NCBI RefSeq assembly: GCF_004297405.1
Contig: NZ_SCVC01000015.1
Span: 1 to 64,000, forward strand
Origin: Reyranella sp.
GTDB taxonomy: Bacteria > Pseudomonadota > Alphaproteobacteria > Reyranellales > Reyranellaceae
DNA: 64,000 nt
Reading direction: 5' to 3'
Position numbers and translations under genes: made by a program. Below the pieces are notes generated by a model. The model saw only the letters and a list, made by a program, of their open reading frames with translations. It was not told where the DNA came from and ran no database searches. The stretch's first letter is position 1. Each line of letters begins with the position of its first letter. Below are positions 8,188 to 18,182 of this stretch, one piece after another.

Positions 8188-9282
8188 TCAGAAGACCTTG
8201 TGGATCCAGCCGTAGGGATCGGCGGCGCGGCAGCGCTGGATGTTTACCAGAGAAGCCTTCAGCTCTTCCGTGCGCGCACCCGAACCGCCGTTGCCGATGG
8301 TGAATTCACCCTCGGGCGAGCGCACCGTGCCGATAGGCGTCACGACCGCGGCGGTGCCACACGCGAAGGCCTCACGCAGGCGGCCGCTGGCAGCATCGGC
8401 TTTCCATTGCTGGATGGAGTAGGGCTCCTCGCGGACCGCAATGCCCTTGTCCTTGGCCAGCGTGATGAGCGAGGAGCGCGTGATGCCGGGCAGGATCGTG
8501 CCCCCGAGCGGCGGCGTGACCATCGAGCCGTCGTCGAACACGAAGAAGACGTTCATGCCGCCAAGCTCTTCCACCCAGCGCTTCTCGACAGCGTCGAGGA
8601 ACACGACCTGATCGCAGCCGTGCCGAGTGGCTTCAGCCTGGGCGAGCAGGCTGGCGGCATAGTTGCCGCCGCACTTGGCGGCGCCGGTACCGCCCGGCGC
8701 GGCACGCGTGTAGTCCTGTGACACCCAGACGGAGACCGCGGGCGCGCTCGTCTTGAAGTACGCGCCGACCGATGAGGCGATGACGATGAACAGGTAGTCC
8801 GACGAGGGTTTCACCCCGAGGAATATCTCGTTGGCGAACATGAAGGGGCGGATGTAGAGGCTGCCGTCGCCGTCCGGGATCCACGCGCGATCAATGCTGA
8901 CAAGCTGGTCGACCGCGTCGAGAAACACCTTCTCCGGCAGGATCGGCATGGCCAGCCGCTCGGCCGACTGCTGGAAGCGACGGGCATTCTCCTCCGGCCG
9001 GAATAGCGTCGCGCCACCGCCTTCGGTTCGATAGGCCTTCAAGCCTTCGAAGATCTCCTGGGCGTAATGTAGGACTGCCGCGGCCGGGTCCATCGGGATC
9101 GGCGCGCGCGGCTCGATCCGCGCATCGTGCCAGCCTTCGGAATCGCTGTAGCGAACGGTCGCCATATGGTCGGAGAAGACCCGGCCGAAACCTGGATTCT
9201 TCAGAAGCTCGGCGCGCTTGTCGGCGGCAAGGGGAGCGGGATGCGGATGGCGAACGAATTGAAGCGACTGTGTCTTGGACAT
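8188..9282 (-). CDS. ilvE: Branched-chain amino acid aminotransferase (class IV, long form)
   Basis: The 364-residue PLP enzyme transfers amino groups between Leu/Ile/Val and 2-oxoglutarate. The PLP lysine is K203 in GGTGAAKCGGNYAASL. The sequence YAQEIFEGLKAYR and the phosphate-binding RPFMFANEIFLG and ELGGMNVFFVFDDG segments are as in the long (type II) BCAT group. A second, shorter class IV aminotransferase is at 12824-13756. It stands alone, 74 bases downstream of the sensor kinase gene on the same strand. Confidence 0.93.
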   Translation of the reverse strand: MSKTQSLQFVRHPHPAPLAADKRAELLKNPGFGRVFSDHMATVRYSDSEGWHDARIEPRAPIPMDPAAAVLHYAQEIFEGLKAYRTEGGGATLFRPEENARRFQQSAERLAMPILPEKVFLDAVDQLVSIDRAWIPDGDGSLYIRPFMFANEIFLGVKPSSDYLFIVIASSVGAYFKTSAPAVSVWVSQDYTRAAPGGTGAAKCGGNYAASLLAQAEATRHGCDQVVFLDAVEKRWVEELGGMNVFFVFDDGSMVTPPLGGTILPGITRSSLITLAKDKGIAVREEPYSIQQWKADAASGRLREAFACGTAAVVTPIGTVRSPEGEFTIGNGGSGARTEELKASLVNIQRCRAADPYGWIHKVF

Positions 9283-9356
9283 TGTTCTCTCGAGTATTTA
9301 CGTCTTTGTACCATAGGCGGCCGGGCGGCACGTCTGTGGCAAGCTCCACGGCCCGC

Positions 9357-10708
<1,352 letters not shown>

Positions 10709-10712
<4 letters not shown>

Positions 10713-11413
10713 GCATCGACCAGCCGATAGCCCTGGCCACGGACGGTGCGCAGATAGCGCGGGAAGGAGGGGTCCGGCTCGATCTTGCGCCGGAGGCGCG
10801 TCACCTGCACGTCTATGGCGCGCTCGTTGATGTCACTGCCCACGATCTTGCACAGGGTCTCGCGGCTCAGCACTTCGCCGATGCGGTTTGTGAAGGCGCG
10901 CATTAAGGCGATCTCGGCGTCGGTCAACGGCACGCGTTTGCCCTTCTGCGCGAGTTCGCCCAGCTCGAGGTCGAACTGGAAAGGGCCGAAGATGACCTGG
11001 CGTTGGTCCTCCGATGGCGCAGCGGTGGCCGCTGGCCGGCCGCGGCGCAGCACGCTCTGGATGCGCAGCAACAACTCGCGTGGCTCGAAGGGCTTGCCGA
11101 GATAATCGTCGACGCCGGTTTCGAGGCCGGCGATGCGATCCTTGGTGTCGACCATGGCCGTCAGCATCAGGATCGGCACATCATCTGTGCGGCGCAGCTC
11201 GGCGGCGAAAGCGAGGCCGGTCTCGCCCGGCATCATCACGTCGAGCACGATCAGGTCGAAGTCGAGCGAGCCCAACCGCTGGCGTGCCTCGGCGGCGCTG
11301 GCTGCCGTCGAGACGCGAAAGCCGTTGCGCGACAGGAACGATTTCAGGAGCTCGCGCAGACGCGTATCGTCATCGACGACCAGAACGTGCGGCTTGTCGG
11401 CCGAGGGATCCAT
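10709..11413 (-). CDS. OmpR-type response regulator (PetR-like)
   Basis: The 234-residue regulator has a receiver domain with the acidic pocket DDD (14-16), phospho-acceptor D58 in LIVLDVMMPG and the KP motif in DYLGKPFEP. A C-terminal winged helix follows (ERAIDVQVTRLRRKIEPD, YLRTVRGQGYRLVD). It is sandwiched between a MarR-type gene (5 bases) and the kinase gene (4-base overlap). The order MarR / OmpR-type regulator recalls petP-petR of Rhodobacter capsulatus, where PetR is needed for growth; equivalence is an inference. Confidence 0.9.
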
Positions 11414-11418
11414 CGCGG

Positions 11419-11916
11419 TCAGCGTCCGCCGCCGCGCACTCGCTTATCGACCACGGCGCGCTCCGCCGGATCGAGCAGCCCCAGCAACACCTTGCGGAAG
11501 CCTTCCACCGCCTCGGCGCCGGTCTCGCGATAGGCGCGGGCGAAACGCTGGCTTTGCCGATCGGTCAGATCTCGTTCGAGCTTCTGGCCGCGCTCCGTGA
11601 GCCACAGCAGCCGCTCGCGCCGATCGCGCGCGCCGCTCTTCTGCTCGACATAACCCTGGCCGATCAGGTCTTTCAGGACGCGGCTGATCGACTGCTTGGT
11701 CACCTTCAGGATCGACAGCAGATGACCGACCGTGCGGCCAGGATGGCGGCCGATGAAGTAGAGCGCGCGGTGATGGGCGCGGCCGAGCTGATAGCGCTTG
11801 AGTTGCTGGTCGGATTCGAACGTGAAGTCGCGATAGGCATAGAACATCAGCTCAATGCCCTGCCGCAGCTCTTCGTCGCGCAGGAAGAGAGGATTGGCGG
11901 GAGGTCTGGATTCCAC
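11419..11916 (-). CDS. MarR-family regulator (PetP-like)
   Basis: The 165-residue winged-helix protein has HHRALYFIGRHPGRTVGHLLSILKVTKQSISRVLKDLIGQGYVEQKSGARDRRERLLWLTERG, the complete MarR DNA-binding core with its basic wing. It is first in a three-gene unit with the response regulator and kinase. The unit is divergent from a glutathione S-transferase gene. PetP of Rhodobacter is the nearest known context analogue; this rests on gene order and family only. Confidence 0.87.
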   Translation of the reverse strand: MESRPPANPLFLRDEELRQGIELMFYAYRDFTFESDQQLKRYQLGRAHHRALYFIGRHPGRTVGHLLSILKVTKQSISRVLKDLIGQGYVEQKSGARDRRERLLWLTERGQKLERDLTDRQSQRFARAYRETGAEAVEGFRKVLLGLLDPAERAVVDKRVRGGGR

Positions 11917-12022
11917 TTGGCCTTTATAGAGCGGGCGCGTTGCGTTGACACCCCGTCGAAGGCGGTGTTACGCCGCGGCTCTCGTTTCGGACATTTTCTT
12001 TCTCTGTTTCGCGGGGGACACG

Positions 12023-12661
12023 ATGATTGTTCATCATCTCGGGAAGTCGCAGTCCGAACGAATCGTCTGGCTTTGTGAAGAGCTGGGCATTCCCTACGAT
12101 CTCAAGGTTTATGATCGCGATCCCGTCACCCGGCTCGCGCCTCCCAACTACAAAGCGCTGCATCCCATTGGCACTGCGCCGGTGATCACCGACGGCGACG
12201 TCGTTCTGGCCGAGTCAGGAGCCATCATCGAGTACATCGTCGCGAAATATGGAAAAGGACGCCTCGTGTTGGCGCCCGATCATCCCGACTTTGCGCAGTT
12301 CCTTTTCTGGTTCCATTTCGCCAACGGCACGCTGCAGCCTGCAACTGGACGCAGCATGATCCTGGCGCGCCTGAAGCTGCCCGACGACAATCCGATTCTT
12401 CGTGCCATGAAGGGTCGGCTCGATCTCGCCCTTGGTCTCGTCGAGGCGCGCCTTGCCAAGGTGGACCATCTCGCCGGCAGCGAGTTCACGACGGCCGACA
12501 TCATGATCGTCTTCACTTTGACGACCATGCGCCTTTTTTTGCCGTTCGATCTCGCGCCCTATCCCGCGATCCTCGCCTATCTGCAGCGCATTGGCAGAAG
12601 GCCCGCCTATAGACGGGCGATGCAGAAGGGCGATCCCGACATGGCTCCCCTCCTGACCTGA
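12023..12661 (+). CDS. Glutathione S-transferase family protein
   Basis: The 212-residue protein has a thioredoxin-fold N-terminal domain (MIVHHLGKSQSERIVWLCEELGIPYDLKVYDR, cis-proline region IGTAPVITDGDVVLAESGAIIEYI) and a helical C-terminal domain (SEFTTADIMIVFTLTTMRL). It likely conjugates glutathione to electrophiles; the substrate is not evident. The ATG at 12023 has GGGGGAC just upstream and starts the domain correctly, whereas the longer open frame adds an unlikely leader. Confidence 0.87.
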   Translation: MIVHHLGKSQSERIVWLCEELGIPYDLKVYDRDPVTRLAPPNYKALHPIGTAPVITDGDVVLAESGAIIEYIVAKYGKGRLVLAPDHPDFAQFLFWFHFANGTLQPATGRSMILARLKLPDDNPILRAMKGRLDLALGLVEARLAKVDHLAGSEFTTADIMIVFTLTTMRLFLPFDLAPYPAILAYLQRIGRRPAYRRAMQKGDPDMAPLLT

Positions 12662-12727
12662 TCCGACCTATTCGGCGAGGCTTGGCCCAGGGCCTTCAGG
12701 TCCTGATGACGCGCGTCGTCAGCTTTA

Positions 12728-12758
12728 TTGACAAGGTCAGTAATATTGACCTATTTAG
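12728..12758 (+). promoter_or_regulatory. Putative promoter with overlapping inverted repeat, upstream of the class IV aminotransferase
   Basis: A consensus TTGACA (12728-12733) is directly followed by the inverted repeat AGGTCA (12734-12739) / TGACCT (12747-12752) with a seven-base AT-rich spacer. A TATTTA (12753-12758) may serve as -10 at a long spacing of 19. The stretch is AT-rich compared with its surroundings and lies 66-96 bases ahead of the start codon. A repressor bound here would cover the promoter. Confidence 0.4.
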
Positions 12759-12823
12759 ACATTAAGTTGTGATTACGAGTCTCCAAGAGACCCATTTGGA
12801 ATCATTGGGAAGGGAATGGTGCA

Positions 12824-13756
12824 ATGTCCTTAACCATGGATGACCGCGACGGTGTGATTTGGCTGGACGGCAAGCTGGTGCCGTGGCGCGACAGCCGCAT
12901 GCATGTCCTCACCCACGCCCTGCACTACGGTTCGGCCGTTTTCGAGGGCGAACGCATCTATGACGGACGCATCTTCCGCCTCGCCGCCCATAGCGCGCGT
13001 CTGATCCGCTCGGCGCGGCTGCTCGACTACGACCTGCCTTGGTCGCGCGAGGAGATCGACGAGGCGACGCGAGCCGTCGTGAAGGCCAACAACCTCACGA
13101 CCGGCTATGTGCGCCCCATCGCCTGGCGCGGCTCGGAAGTGCTGGGCGTGTCGGCGATCGGCACGACCGTCCATCTCGCCATCGCGCCGTGGGCCCAGGA
13201 GGGGCGGCTCTCCGTGCAGGCGCGCGATGCCGGCATCAACGTGACCATGGCCAAGTATCGCCGGCCCTCGCCGGAAACCGCGCCCGGCCACGCCAAGGTG
13301 GCGGGCCTCTACATCATCTGCGGCATCGAAAAGGATCGGGCGCTGAAGGCAGGCTTCGACGATGCATTGATGCTCGATTGGCAGGGCCGCCTCGCCGAAT
13401 CGACCGGCGCCAACATCTTCCTGGTGATCGACGGAACGCTGGTGACCCCCAAGCCGGAGAACTTCCTGGATGGCATCACGCGGCGCGCCGTCATGGGCAT
13501 GGCCAGAAAGCGCGGTTGGGCGGTCGAGGAGCGCCATGTGATGCCGGAAGAACTCGCCACGGCCAGCGAAGTTTTTCTCTGCGGCTCGGCGGCGGAAATC
13601 GTGCCGGTGGGCTCCATTGATCAGCATCACTACCAGGCCGGCCCGGTCGCCAGGACCCTGATGGCCGATTTCCAGAAGCTGGTGCGCGAACCCGACAGTG
13701 AAGGCTTCGGCGAAGCCACGCATCTCATGACGCCAGCGCCATCTCTCGCTGCCTGA
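12824..13756 (+). CDS. Branched-chain-type (class IV) aminotransferase, short form
   Basis: The 310-residue PLP enzyme has its Schiff-base lysine at K158 in APGHAKVAGLYI. Other family marks are THALHYGSAVFEGERIY, the tyrosine and arginine of YVRPIAWRG, and LAESTGANIFLVIDG. It belongs to the IlvE/D-amino-acid transferase fold group; branched-chain activity is most likely but not certain. A strongly placed AT-rich regulatory region precedes it. It ends about 55 bases before the thiamine riboswitch and is probably a separate unit. Confidence 0.85.
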   Translation: MSLTMDDRDGVIWLDGKLVPWRDSRMHVLTHALHYGSAVFEGERIYDGRIFRLAAHSARLIRSARLLDYDLPWSREEIDEATRAVVKANNLTTGYVRPIAWRGSEVLGVSAIGTTVHLAIAPWAQEGRLSVQARDAGINVTMAKYRRPSPETAPGHAKVAGLYIICGIEKDRALKAGFDDALMLDWQGRLAESTGANIFLVIDGTLVTPKPENFLDGITRRAVMGMARKRGWAVEERHVMPEELATASEVFLCGSAAEIVPVGSIDQHHYQAGPVARTLMADFQKLVREPDSEGFGEATHLMTPAPSLAA

Positions 13757-13810
13757 TGTTGGCCGCCTGACACAGCCTTGACATAGGGGGCCGCAATCCC
13801 CTTTTCTCGA

Positions 13811-13919
13811 TGACGTCCGAGGGGTGTCTGGTTCCCAGCGAAGAACCGGGCTGAGACAGCCGCAGCGGCTGAACCCTTTGAACCTGATCCGGATCATGCC
13901 GGCGAAGGAACGGGAGTCA
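13811..13919 (+). promoter_or_regulatory. TPP riboswitch (THI element) controlling thiOSGEF
   Basis: The conserved TPP aptamer elements are present in order: GGGCTGAGA (13848-13856), ACCCTTTGAACCTGATC (13873-13889) and GGATCATGCCGGCGAAGGA (13891-13909). The closing P1 helix pairs TGAC...TCCG at 13811-13819 with CGGG...GTCA at 13911-13919. The 3' strand of P1 includes the GGGAG ribosome site of thiO, which starts four bases after the aptamer. TPP binding would therefore hide the site directly, a mechanism known for proteobacterial thi elements. Confidence 0.95.
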
Positions 13920-13922
13920 GTC

Positions 13923-14918
13923 GTGGATCGATCAGCAATTTCAGTCATTGGAGCCGGCGTCGCAGGCCTCTCGTGCGCCGTTGAGCTGAGTGCGCGTGGC
14001 TTTGCTGTCGACGTCGTCGAACGCGCATCGGCCTTGGGCGAGGGTGCCTGCTCGTGGATGGCGGGCGGTATGCTGGCGCCCTGGTGCGAGCGCGCAACCA
14101 CGGACGAAGCCGTGGCGCGTCTGGGCGCGCCGTCGATCACGTGGTGGCTGCGGAACTTCCCCGGCACCGTTCAGAAGGGCAGCCTCGTCGTAGCGCCGCC
14201 GCGCGATGCTGCTGACCTGACGCGCTTCGCCCAGCGTACCGAGCGCTTCGAGTGGATCGATGGCGATGGCCTCGGCAATCTCGAGCCTGATCTCGCGGGT
14301 CGTTTCCGGCGCGGGCTCTTCTTTCCCGACGAAGCCCATCTCGATCCACGCAAGGCATTGGCGGGGCTGGCTGCGACCCTGGCGGCGCGCAATGTGCCGA
14401 TCCGGTTCGGCACGACCGATGCGCGCCGGCGCGATCCAAAGTTGGTCGTGGATTGCCGCGGCCTCGCTGCGCGCGGCCATCTGCCGGATCTACGAGGCGT
14501 GCGCGGTGAGATGATCGTCGTGCACACGCGCGACATCTCACTGTCGCGGCCGGTGCGGCTTCTGCATCCACGCATCCCACTTTACATCGTGCCGCGCGGT
14601 GAAGGCCTTTTCATGATCGGCGCCACCATGATCGAAAGCGAGGAGCGCCGCGCCGTCAGCCTGCGTTCTGCTGTCGAGCTGATGAATGCGGCCTACACGC
14701 TGCATCCTGCCTTTGGCGAGGCGGAGATCGTCGAGCTTGGCGCCGACCTGCGGCCGGCCTTTCCCGATAACCTGCCACACGTGCGGCAAGTCGACGGCGT
14801 CCTGCACGCCAATGGCCTCTTTCGACACGGCTTCCTGCTGGCGCCCTGGCTCGCCGGTCAGGTCGCCGACTTCCTGGAGACGAGAGATGAAGATCTTCCT
14901 GAACGACGACGCGCATGA
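13923..14918 (+). CDS. thiO: Glycine oxidase / FAD-dependent oxidoreductase for thiazole synthesis
   Basis: The 331-residue flavoenzyme oxidises glycine to iminoglycine (dehydroglycine), the precursor used by ThiG. The FAD-binding Rossmann motif is ISVIGAGVAGLSCAVELSARG at the N-terminus. The C-terminal part has FMIGATMIESEE and NGLFRHGFLLAPWLAGQVADF, as in ThiO. The GTG at 13923 is chosen because GGGAG (13912-13916) lies six bases upstream and the FAD loop follows. A longer frame would run through the riboswitch. It overlaps thiS by 32 bases. Confidence 0.93.
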   Translation: MDRSAISVIGAGVAGLSCAVELSARGFAVDVVERASALGEGACSWMAGGMLAPWCERATTDEAVARLGAPSITWWLRNFPGTVQKGSLVVAPPRDAADLTRFAQRTERFEWIDGDGLGNLEPDLAGRFRRGLFFPDEAHLDPRKALAGLAATLAARNVPIRFGTTDARRRDPKLVVDCRGLAARGHLPDLRGVRGEMIVVHTRDISLSRPVRLLHPRIPLYIVPRGEGLFMIGATMIESEERRAVSLRSAVELMNAAYTLHPAFGEAEIVELGADLRPAFPDNLPHVRQVDGVLHANGLFRHGFLLAPWLAGQVADFLETRDEDLPERRRA

Positions 14919-15084
14919 AGTCGATCCCGGCACGCTGGCCGCGGCGCTCGATACGCTGGGCTATGGCGGCCGCAAGATCGCCACGGCGGTGAATGGCCGC
15001 TTCGTTGCCGCGGCGGCGCGACTGCGCACGCCTCTGGCCGACGGCGACCGTATCGAGGTCGTGGCGCCCATGCAGGGAGGTTAG
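14887..15084 (+). CDS. thiS: Sulfur carrier protein ThiS
   Basis: The 65-residue ubiquitin-fold protein starts [12 protein letters not shown] and ends in the required Gly-Gly (VVAPMQGG). The C-terminus is adenylated and thiocarboxylated, then gives sulfur to ThiG. The start codon lies inside the end of thiO (32-base overlap, different frame), which implies translational coupling. Two bases separate it from thiG. Confidence 0.95.
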   Translation: MKIFLNDDAHEVDPGTLAAALDTLGYGGRKIATAVNGRFVAAAARLRTPLADGDRIEVVAPMQGG

Positions 15085-15086
15085 CC

Positions 15087-15863
15087 ATGGCGTCCTTCTA
15101 TGGCATCGACCTGAAGTCGCGCCTACTGCTCGGCACGGCGCGCTACCCGTCGCCAGCGGTATTGGAACGCGCCATCAAGGCGTCGGGCGCGGAAGTCGTC
15201 ACGGTCTCACTGCGTCGCGAGAGTGGCACCGGCCGTGCCGGCCAGAGCTTCTGGTCGTTCATCCAGGCGCTTGGCCTGAAGGTGCTGCCCAACACCGCGG
15301 GTTGCCATTCGGTCAAGGAAGCGGTGACCACTGCCCACATGGCACGCGAGTTGTTCGACACCAACTGGATCAAGCTCGAAGTGATTGGCGAAGCCGACAC
15401 CCTGCAGCCCGATGTCTTCGGTCTGGTCGAGGCGGCGCGTATCCTCTGCGAGGAGGGCTTTGAGGTGTTTCCCTACACGACCGAAGACCTCGTGGTGGCG
15501 GATCGTCTGGTCGAAGCCGGCTGCAAGGTGCTGATGCCCTGGGGCGCACCGATTGGCTCGGCGCGCGGGCTGAACAATGTCTACGGCCTGCGTTCACTGC
15601 GCGCGCATTTCCCGGACATTCCGCTGGTGGTCGATGCGGGCCTCGGTGTGCCGTCACATGCTGCTGCGGCGATGGAGCTGGGATACGACGCGGTACTGCT
15701 CAACACCGCCGTCGCCGAGGCCGGCGATCCGGTCGAGATGGCGCGCGCCTTTGCACTGGCTACCGAAGCCGGGCGCGCGGCCTATCTCGCGCGGCCGATG
15801 GAACCGCGTGACATGGCGGTGCCGTCCACGCCCCTTATTGGCAAGGCCGCACTCGGCGATTGA
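15087..15863 (+). CDS. thiG: Thiazole synthase
   Basis: The 258-residue TIM-barrel enzyme condenses 1-deoxyxylulose 5-phosphate, iminoglycine and ThiS-thiocarboxylate into the thiazole phosphate of thiamine. Family marks are [34 protein letters not shown], the Schiff-base lysine in NWIKLEVIG, and [16 protein letters not shown] and [21 protein letters not shown] for phosphate binding. The ribosome site GGAGG falls at the end of thiS. Confidence 0.97.
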   Translation: MASFYGIDLKSRLLLGTARYPSPAVLERAIKASGAEVVTVSLRRESGTGRAGQSFWSFIQALGLKVLPNTAGCHSVKEAVTTAHMARELFDTNWIKLEVIGEADTLQPDVFGLVEAARILCEEGFEVFPYTTEDLVVADRLVEAGCKVLMPWGAPIGSARGLNNVYGLRSLRAHFPDIPLVVDAGLGVPSHAAAAMELGYDAVLLNTAVAEAGDPVEMARAFALATEAGRAAYLARPMEPRDMAVPSTPLIGKAALGD

Positions 15864-15875
15864 GAAAGCAGATCA

Positions 15876-16478
15876 ATGAAGCTCGATCCCTTCTATCCCG
15901 TGGTGCCTGATTCCGGTTGGGTGGCGAAGCTGCTGCCCGTCGGCACCAAGCTCATCCAACTGCGTATCAAGGACCAGCCGGAGGCCGAGGTGCGCCGCCA
16001 GGTGCGCGAAGCCAAAGCGGCCTGCGCGGCGCATGGCGCACAGCTCATCGTCAACGACTACTGGCAGGTCGCGATCGATGAGGGTTGCGACTATGTCCAT
16101 CTCGGCCAGGAAGATCTCGTCGACGCCGACATCAAGGCGCTGCGCCGTGCAGGCATCCGCATCGGCGTCAGCACGCACGATCATGCCGAGCTGGAGAAAG
16201 GTCTTGCGGTCGACCCCGACTATGTGGCGCTGGGGCCAATCTGGCCGACCAAGTTGAAGCAGATGCCGTGGGCGCCGCAGGGCACGACGCGGCTCGCCGA
16301 GTGGAAGAAGCTGATCGGCGACCGGCCGCTGGTCGCCATTGGCGGCCTCACCCTGGAGCGCGCCCTGCTCTGCCTGAAGTCCGGTGCCGACATCGCTTCA
16401 GTGGTCGGTGACATCGTGAATCACGTCGATCCGATCGGGCAGGCTAAGACGTGGATCGGCGCGACGAGGCCGTCATGA
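15876..16478 (+). CDS. thiE: Thiamine-phosphate synthase
   Basis: The 200-residue TIM-barrel enzyme joins thiazole phosphate and hydroxymethylpyrimidine pyrophosphate to thiamine phosphate. The usual signature segments are LIQLRIKDQPEAEV, LIVNDYWQVAIDEGCDYVHLGQEDL, GVSTHDHAELEKG and YVALGPIWPTKLK. The phosphate site is LVAIGGLTLERALLCLKSGADIASVVGDI. It overlaps the following ThiF-like gene by four bases (ATGA). Confidence 0.95.
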   Translation: MKLDPFYPVVPDSGWVAKLLPVGTKLIQLRIKDQPEAEVRRQVREAKAACAAHGAQLIVNDYWQVAIDEGCDYVHLGQEDLVDADIKALRRAGIRIGVSTHDHAELEKGLAVDPDYVALGPIWPTKLKQMPWAPQGTTRLAEWKKLIGDRPLVAIGGLTLERALLCLKSGADIASVVGDIVNHVDPIGQAKTWIGATRPS

Positions 16479-17434
16479 GCAATCGCTACGCACGCCAGAC
16501 AGTGTTGGGCGAGATTGGGTCTGAAGGTCAGGCGCGCCTTGCCGCCGCGTCAGTCCTTGTCGTGGGAGCGGGCGGTCTCGGCTGCCCGGTGCTGCAGTAT
16601 CTCGTGGGCGCGGGGGTAGGCCGCGTCACCATCGTCGACCACGACACAGTCGAGGTAACCAACCTCCATCGTCAGCCTCTTTATCGCATGTCCGACATTG
16701 GCCGGCTCAAGGTCGAGGCTGCACGCGATGCGCTTCAGGGTTTCAATCCGGAGGTACACATCGAGGCGCGGGCCGAACGCCTGACGCCACAGAATACGGC
16801 GGCACTAGTGGCTGCGGCCGATCTCGTCGTCGACGCCGCCGACAGCTTTGCCGTGACTTACATGTTGAGCGACGCCTGCTTTGCCGCGGCCAAGCCACTA
16901 GTCAGCGCCTCGGTGATCGGCCTCACCGGCTATGCCGGGGCCTTCTGCGGTGGCGGGCCGAGCTATCGCGCGGTCTTTCCCGACGTGTCGATCGATGGCG
17001 GAACCTGCGACACGGTCGGCGTCTTGGGCAGCGCCGTCGCCATGATGGGCAGCCTGCAGGCGCATCTCGCGCTGCATCTGCTCCTGGGCTTCGAGCCATC
17101 GGTGCTCGGTCGTGTCGTCACCTTCGATGCCAAGCGATTGGCGTTTGGTGGCTTCGGCTTCGACGGCAGCCCCGAACCGGAAGCGACCGTGCCCTTCATC
17201 GCGCCCGAAGCCGTACGGGCCGACGATATCGTCGTCGACCTGCGTGGCCTCGACGAAGCACCGGTTTCGCCCTTTGCCGGCGCGCGGCGTCTGGTGGTCG
17301 ATACGATCGAGCAGTTGGAAGAACCGAGTGGTCGCGTCGTGCTGGCCTGCCGCAGCGGACAACGTTCCCTGATGGCGGCCGACAAGTTGCGTGCCCGTGG
17401 CATCACCAATCTGGCGCTGGTGGCGCTGGGGTAG
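16475..17434 (+). CDS. thiF: ThiF/MoeB-like adenylyltransferase with C-terminal rhodanese domain
   Basis: The 319-residue E1-like protein should adenylate the C-terminus of ThiS and perhaps MoaD, whose gene lies close by on the other strand. The ATP-binding part has SVLVVGAGGLGCPVLQYLVGAGVG, DHDTVEVTNLHRQPLY and DAADSFAVTYMLSDAC. The last about 95 residues form a short rhodanese-like domain with the persulfide loop CRSGQRS (C292). The zinc-binding CxxC pair usual in ThiF/MoeB is absent: the equivalent of CYRCLFPE reads SYRAVFPD, and no second CxxC follows. Start chosen at the ATGA overlap with thiE. Confidence 0.87.
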   Translation: MSNRYARQTVLGEIGSEGQARLAAASVLVVGAGGLGCPVLQYLVGAGVGRVTIVDHDTVEVTNLHRQPLYRMSDIGRLKVEAARDALQGFNPEVHIEARAERLTPQNTAALVAAADLVVDAADSFAVTYMLSDACFAAAKPLVSASVIGLTGYAGAFCGGGPSYRAVFPDVSIDGGTCDTVGVLGSAVAMMGSLQAHLALHLLLGFEPSVLGRVVTFDAKRLAFGGFGFDGSPEPEATVPFIAPEAVRADDIVVDLRGLDEAPVSPFAGARRLVVDTIEQLEEPSGRVVLACRSGQRSLMAADKLRARGITNLALVALG

Positions 17435-17452
17435 CGGGCCGAAGCCGTCGGT

Positions 17453-17926
17453 TCAGGGCTTCTTTTCCCAACGCGCTGCGGCCGCGTCGTCGCCTTCGTG
17501 AGCGCCGACCCATTTCTCGCCGGCGGGAGTCTCTTCGAGTTTCCAGAAGGGCGCCTTGGTCTTGAGCCAATCGACCAGGAACTCGCAGGCCTCGAAGGCG
17601 GCCTCGCGATGCGGCGAGCCTACGGCGACCAGCACGATGCGTTCGCCTGCTTCCATGCGGCCATGGCGATGGACGATGAGAGTCGTTTCGAGCGGCCAGC
17701 GCCGGTTGGCCTCGGCCTCGATCTCTTCCAGCGCCTTCTCGGTCATGCCGGGATAGTGTTCGAGCGTCAGGGCATCGACCTTGTCGCGGTGATAGCCTTC
17801 GCGCACGTGCATCTCGCGCACCAACCCCACGAACACTGCGAGCCCGCCGATCCGCTTGTTCCCGTCGGTGAGGCGGGTCAGTTCGGCGCCGACGTCGAAA
17901 TCGGCTTCCTGGACGCGGACGCTCAT
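17453..17926 (-). CDS. moaE: Molybdopterin synthase catalytic subunit
   Basis: The 157-residue protein converts precursor Z to molybdopterin together with MoaD. Recognisable segments are GGLAVFVGLVREMH, LTLEHYPGMTEKALEEIEAEANRRWPL, VHRHGRMEAGERIVLVAVGSPHREAAFEACEFLVDWLKTKAPFWKLEE and GEKWVGA. The last holds the conserved active-site lysine region. It follows moaD after four bases. The molybdenum hydroxylase at 36.4-39.9 kb would need this cofactor. Confidence 0.96.
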   Translation of the reverse strand: MSVRVQEADFDVGAELTRLTDGNKRIGGLAVFVGLVREMHVREGYHRDKVDALTLEHYPGMTEKALEEIEAEANRRWPLETTLIVHRHGRMEAGERIVLVAVGSPHREAAFEACEFLVDWLKTKAPFWKLEETPAGEKWVGAHEGDDAAAARWEKKP

Positions 17927-17930
17927 GGCA

Positions 17931-18182
17931 TCAGCCGCCGGTGAAGGGCGGGAAGAAGGCGACCTCGCGAGCGCCAGCGAGTTTCACGTCGAAGGTCGCT
18001 GTGCGCTGATCGACCGCTGCACCGAAGGCGGCCCCTTCCGCCAGTGCTTCGGCATGGCCAGGGCTGCGCGCGCGCAGCCACACGATGAGATCGCCGACAG
18101 TCGTCACCTCAGCTGGCGGCGCCACTTCCTCTTCGGGAAGGCCGACCGTGCGCTTCATCCAGGCGAAGTAGCGGACTTTCAT
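17931..18182 (-). CDS. moaD: Molybdopterin synthase sulfur carrier subunit
   Basis: The 83-residue ubiquitin-fold protein starts MKVRYFAWMKRTVGLPEEEV and ends FFPPFTGG with the Gly-Gly that becomes the thiocarboxylate. It donates sulfur to MoaE. The ATG overlaps the pgsA stop by four bases, so the pair is coupled to phospholipid and repair genes in a uvrC-pgsA-moaD-moaE unit, an order often seen in alphaproteobacteria. Confidence 0.95.
   Translation of the reverse strand: MKVRYFAWMKRTVGLPEEEVAPPAEVTTVGDLIVWLRARSPGHAEALAEGAAFGAAVDQRTATFDVKLAGAREVAFFPPFTGG

Noticed and set aside
13785..13815. TTGACA before the TPP riboswitch as a promoter
   Set aside because: With usual spacing the -10 box would fall into the first bases of the aptamer and no match is present there.
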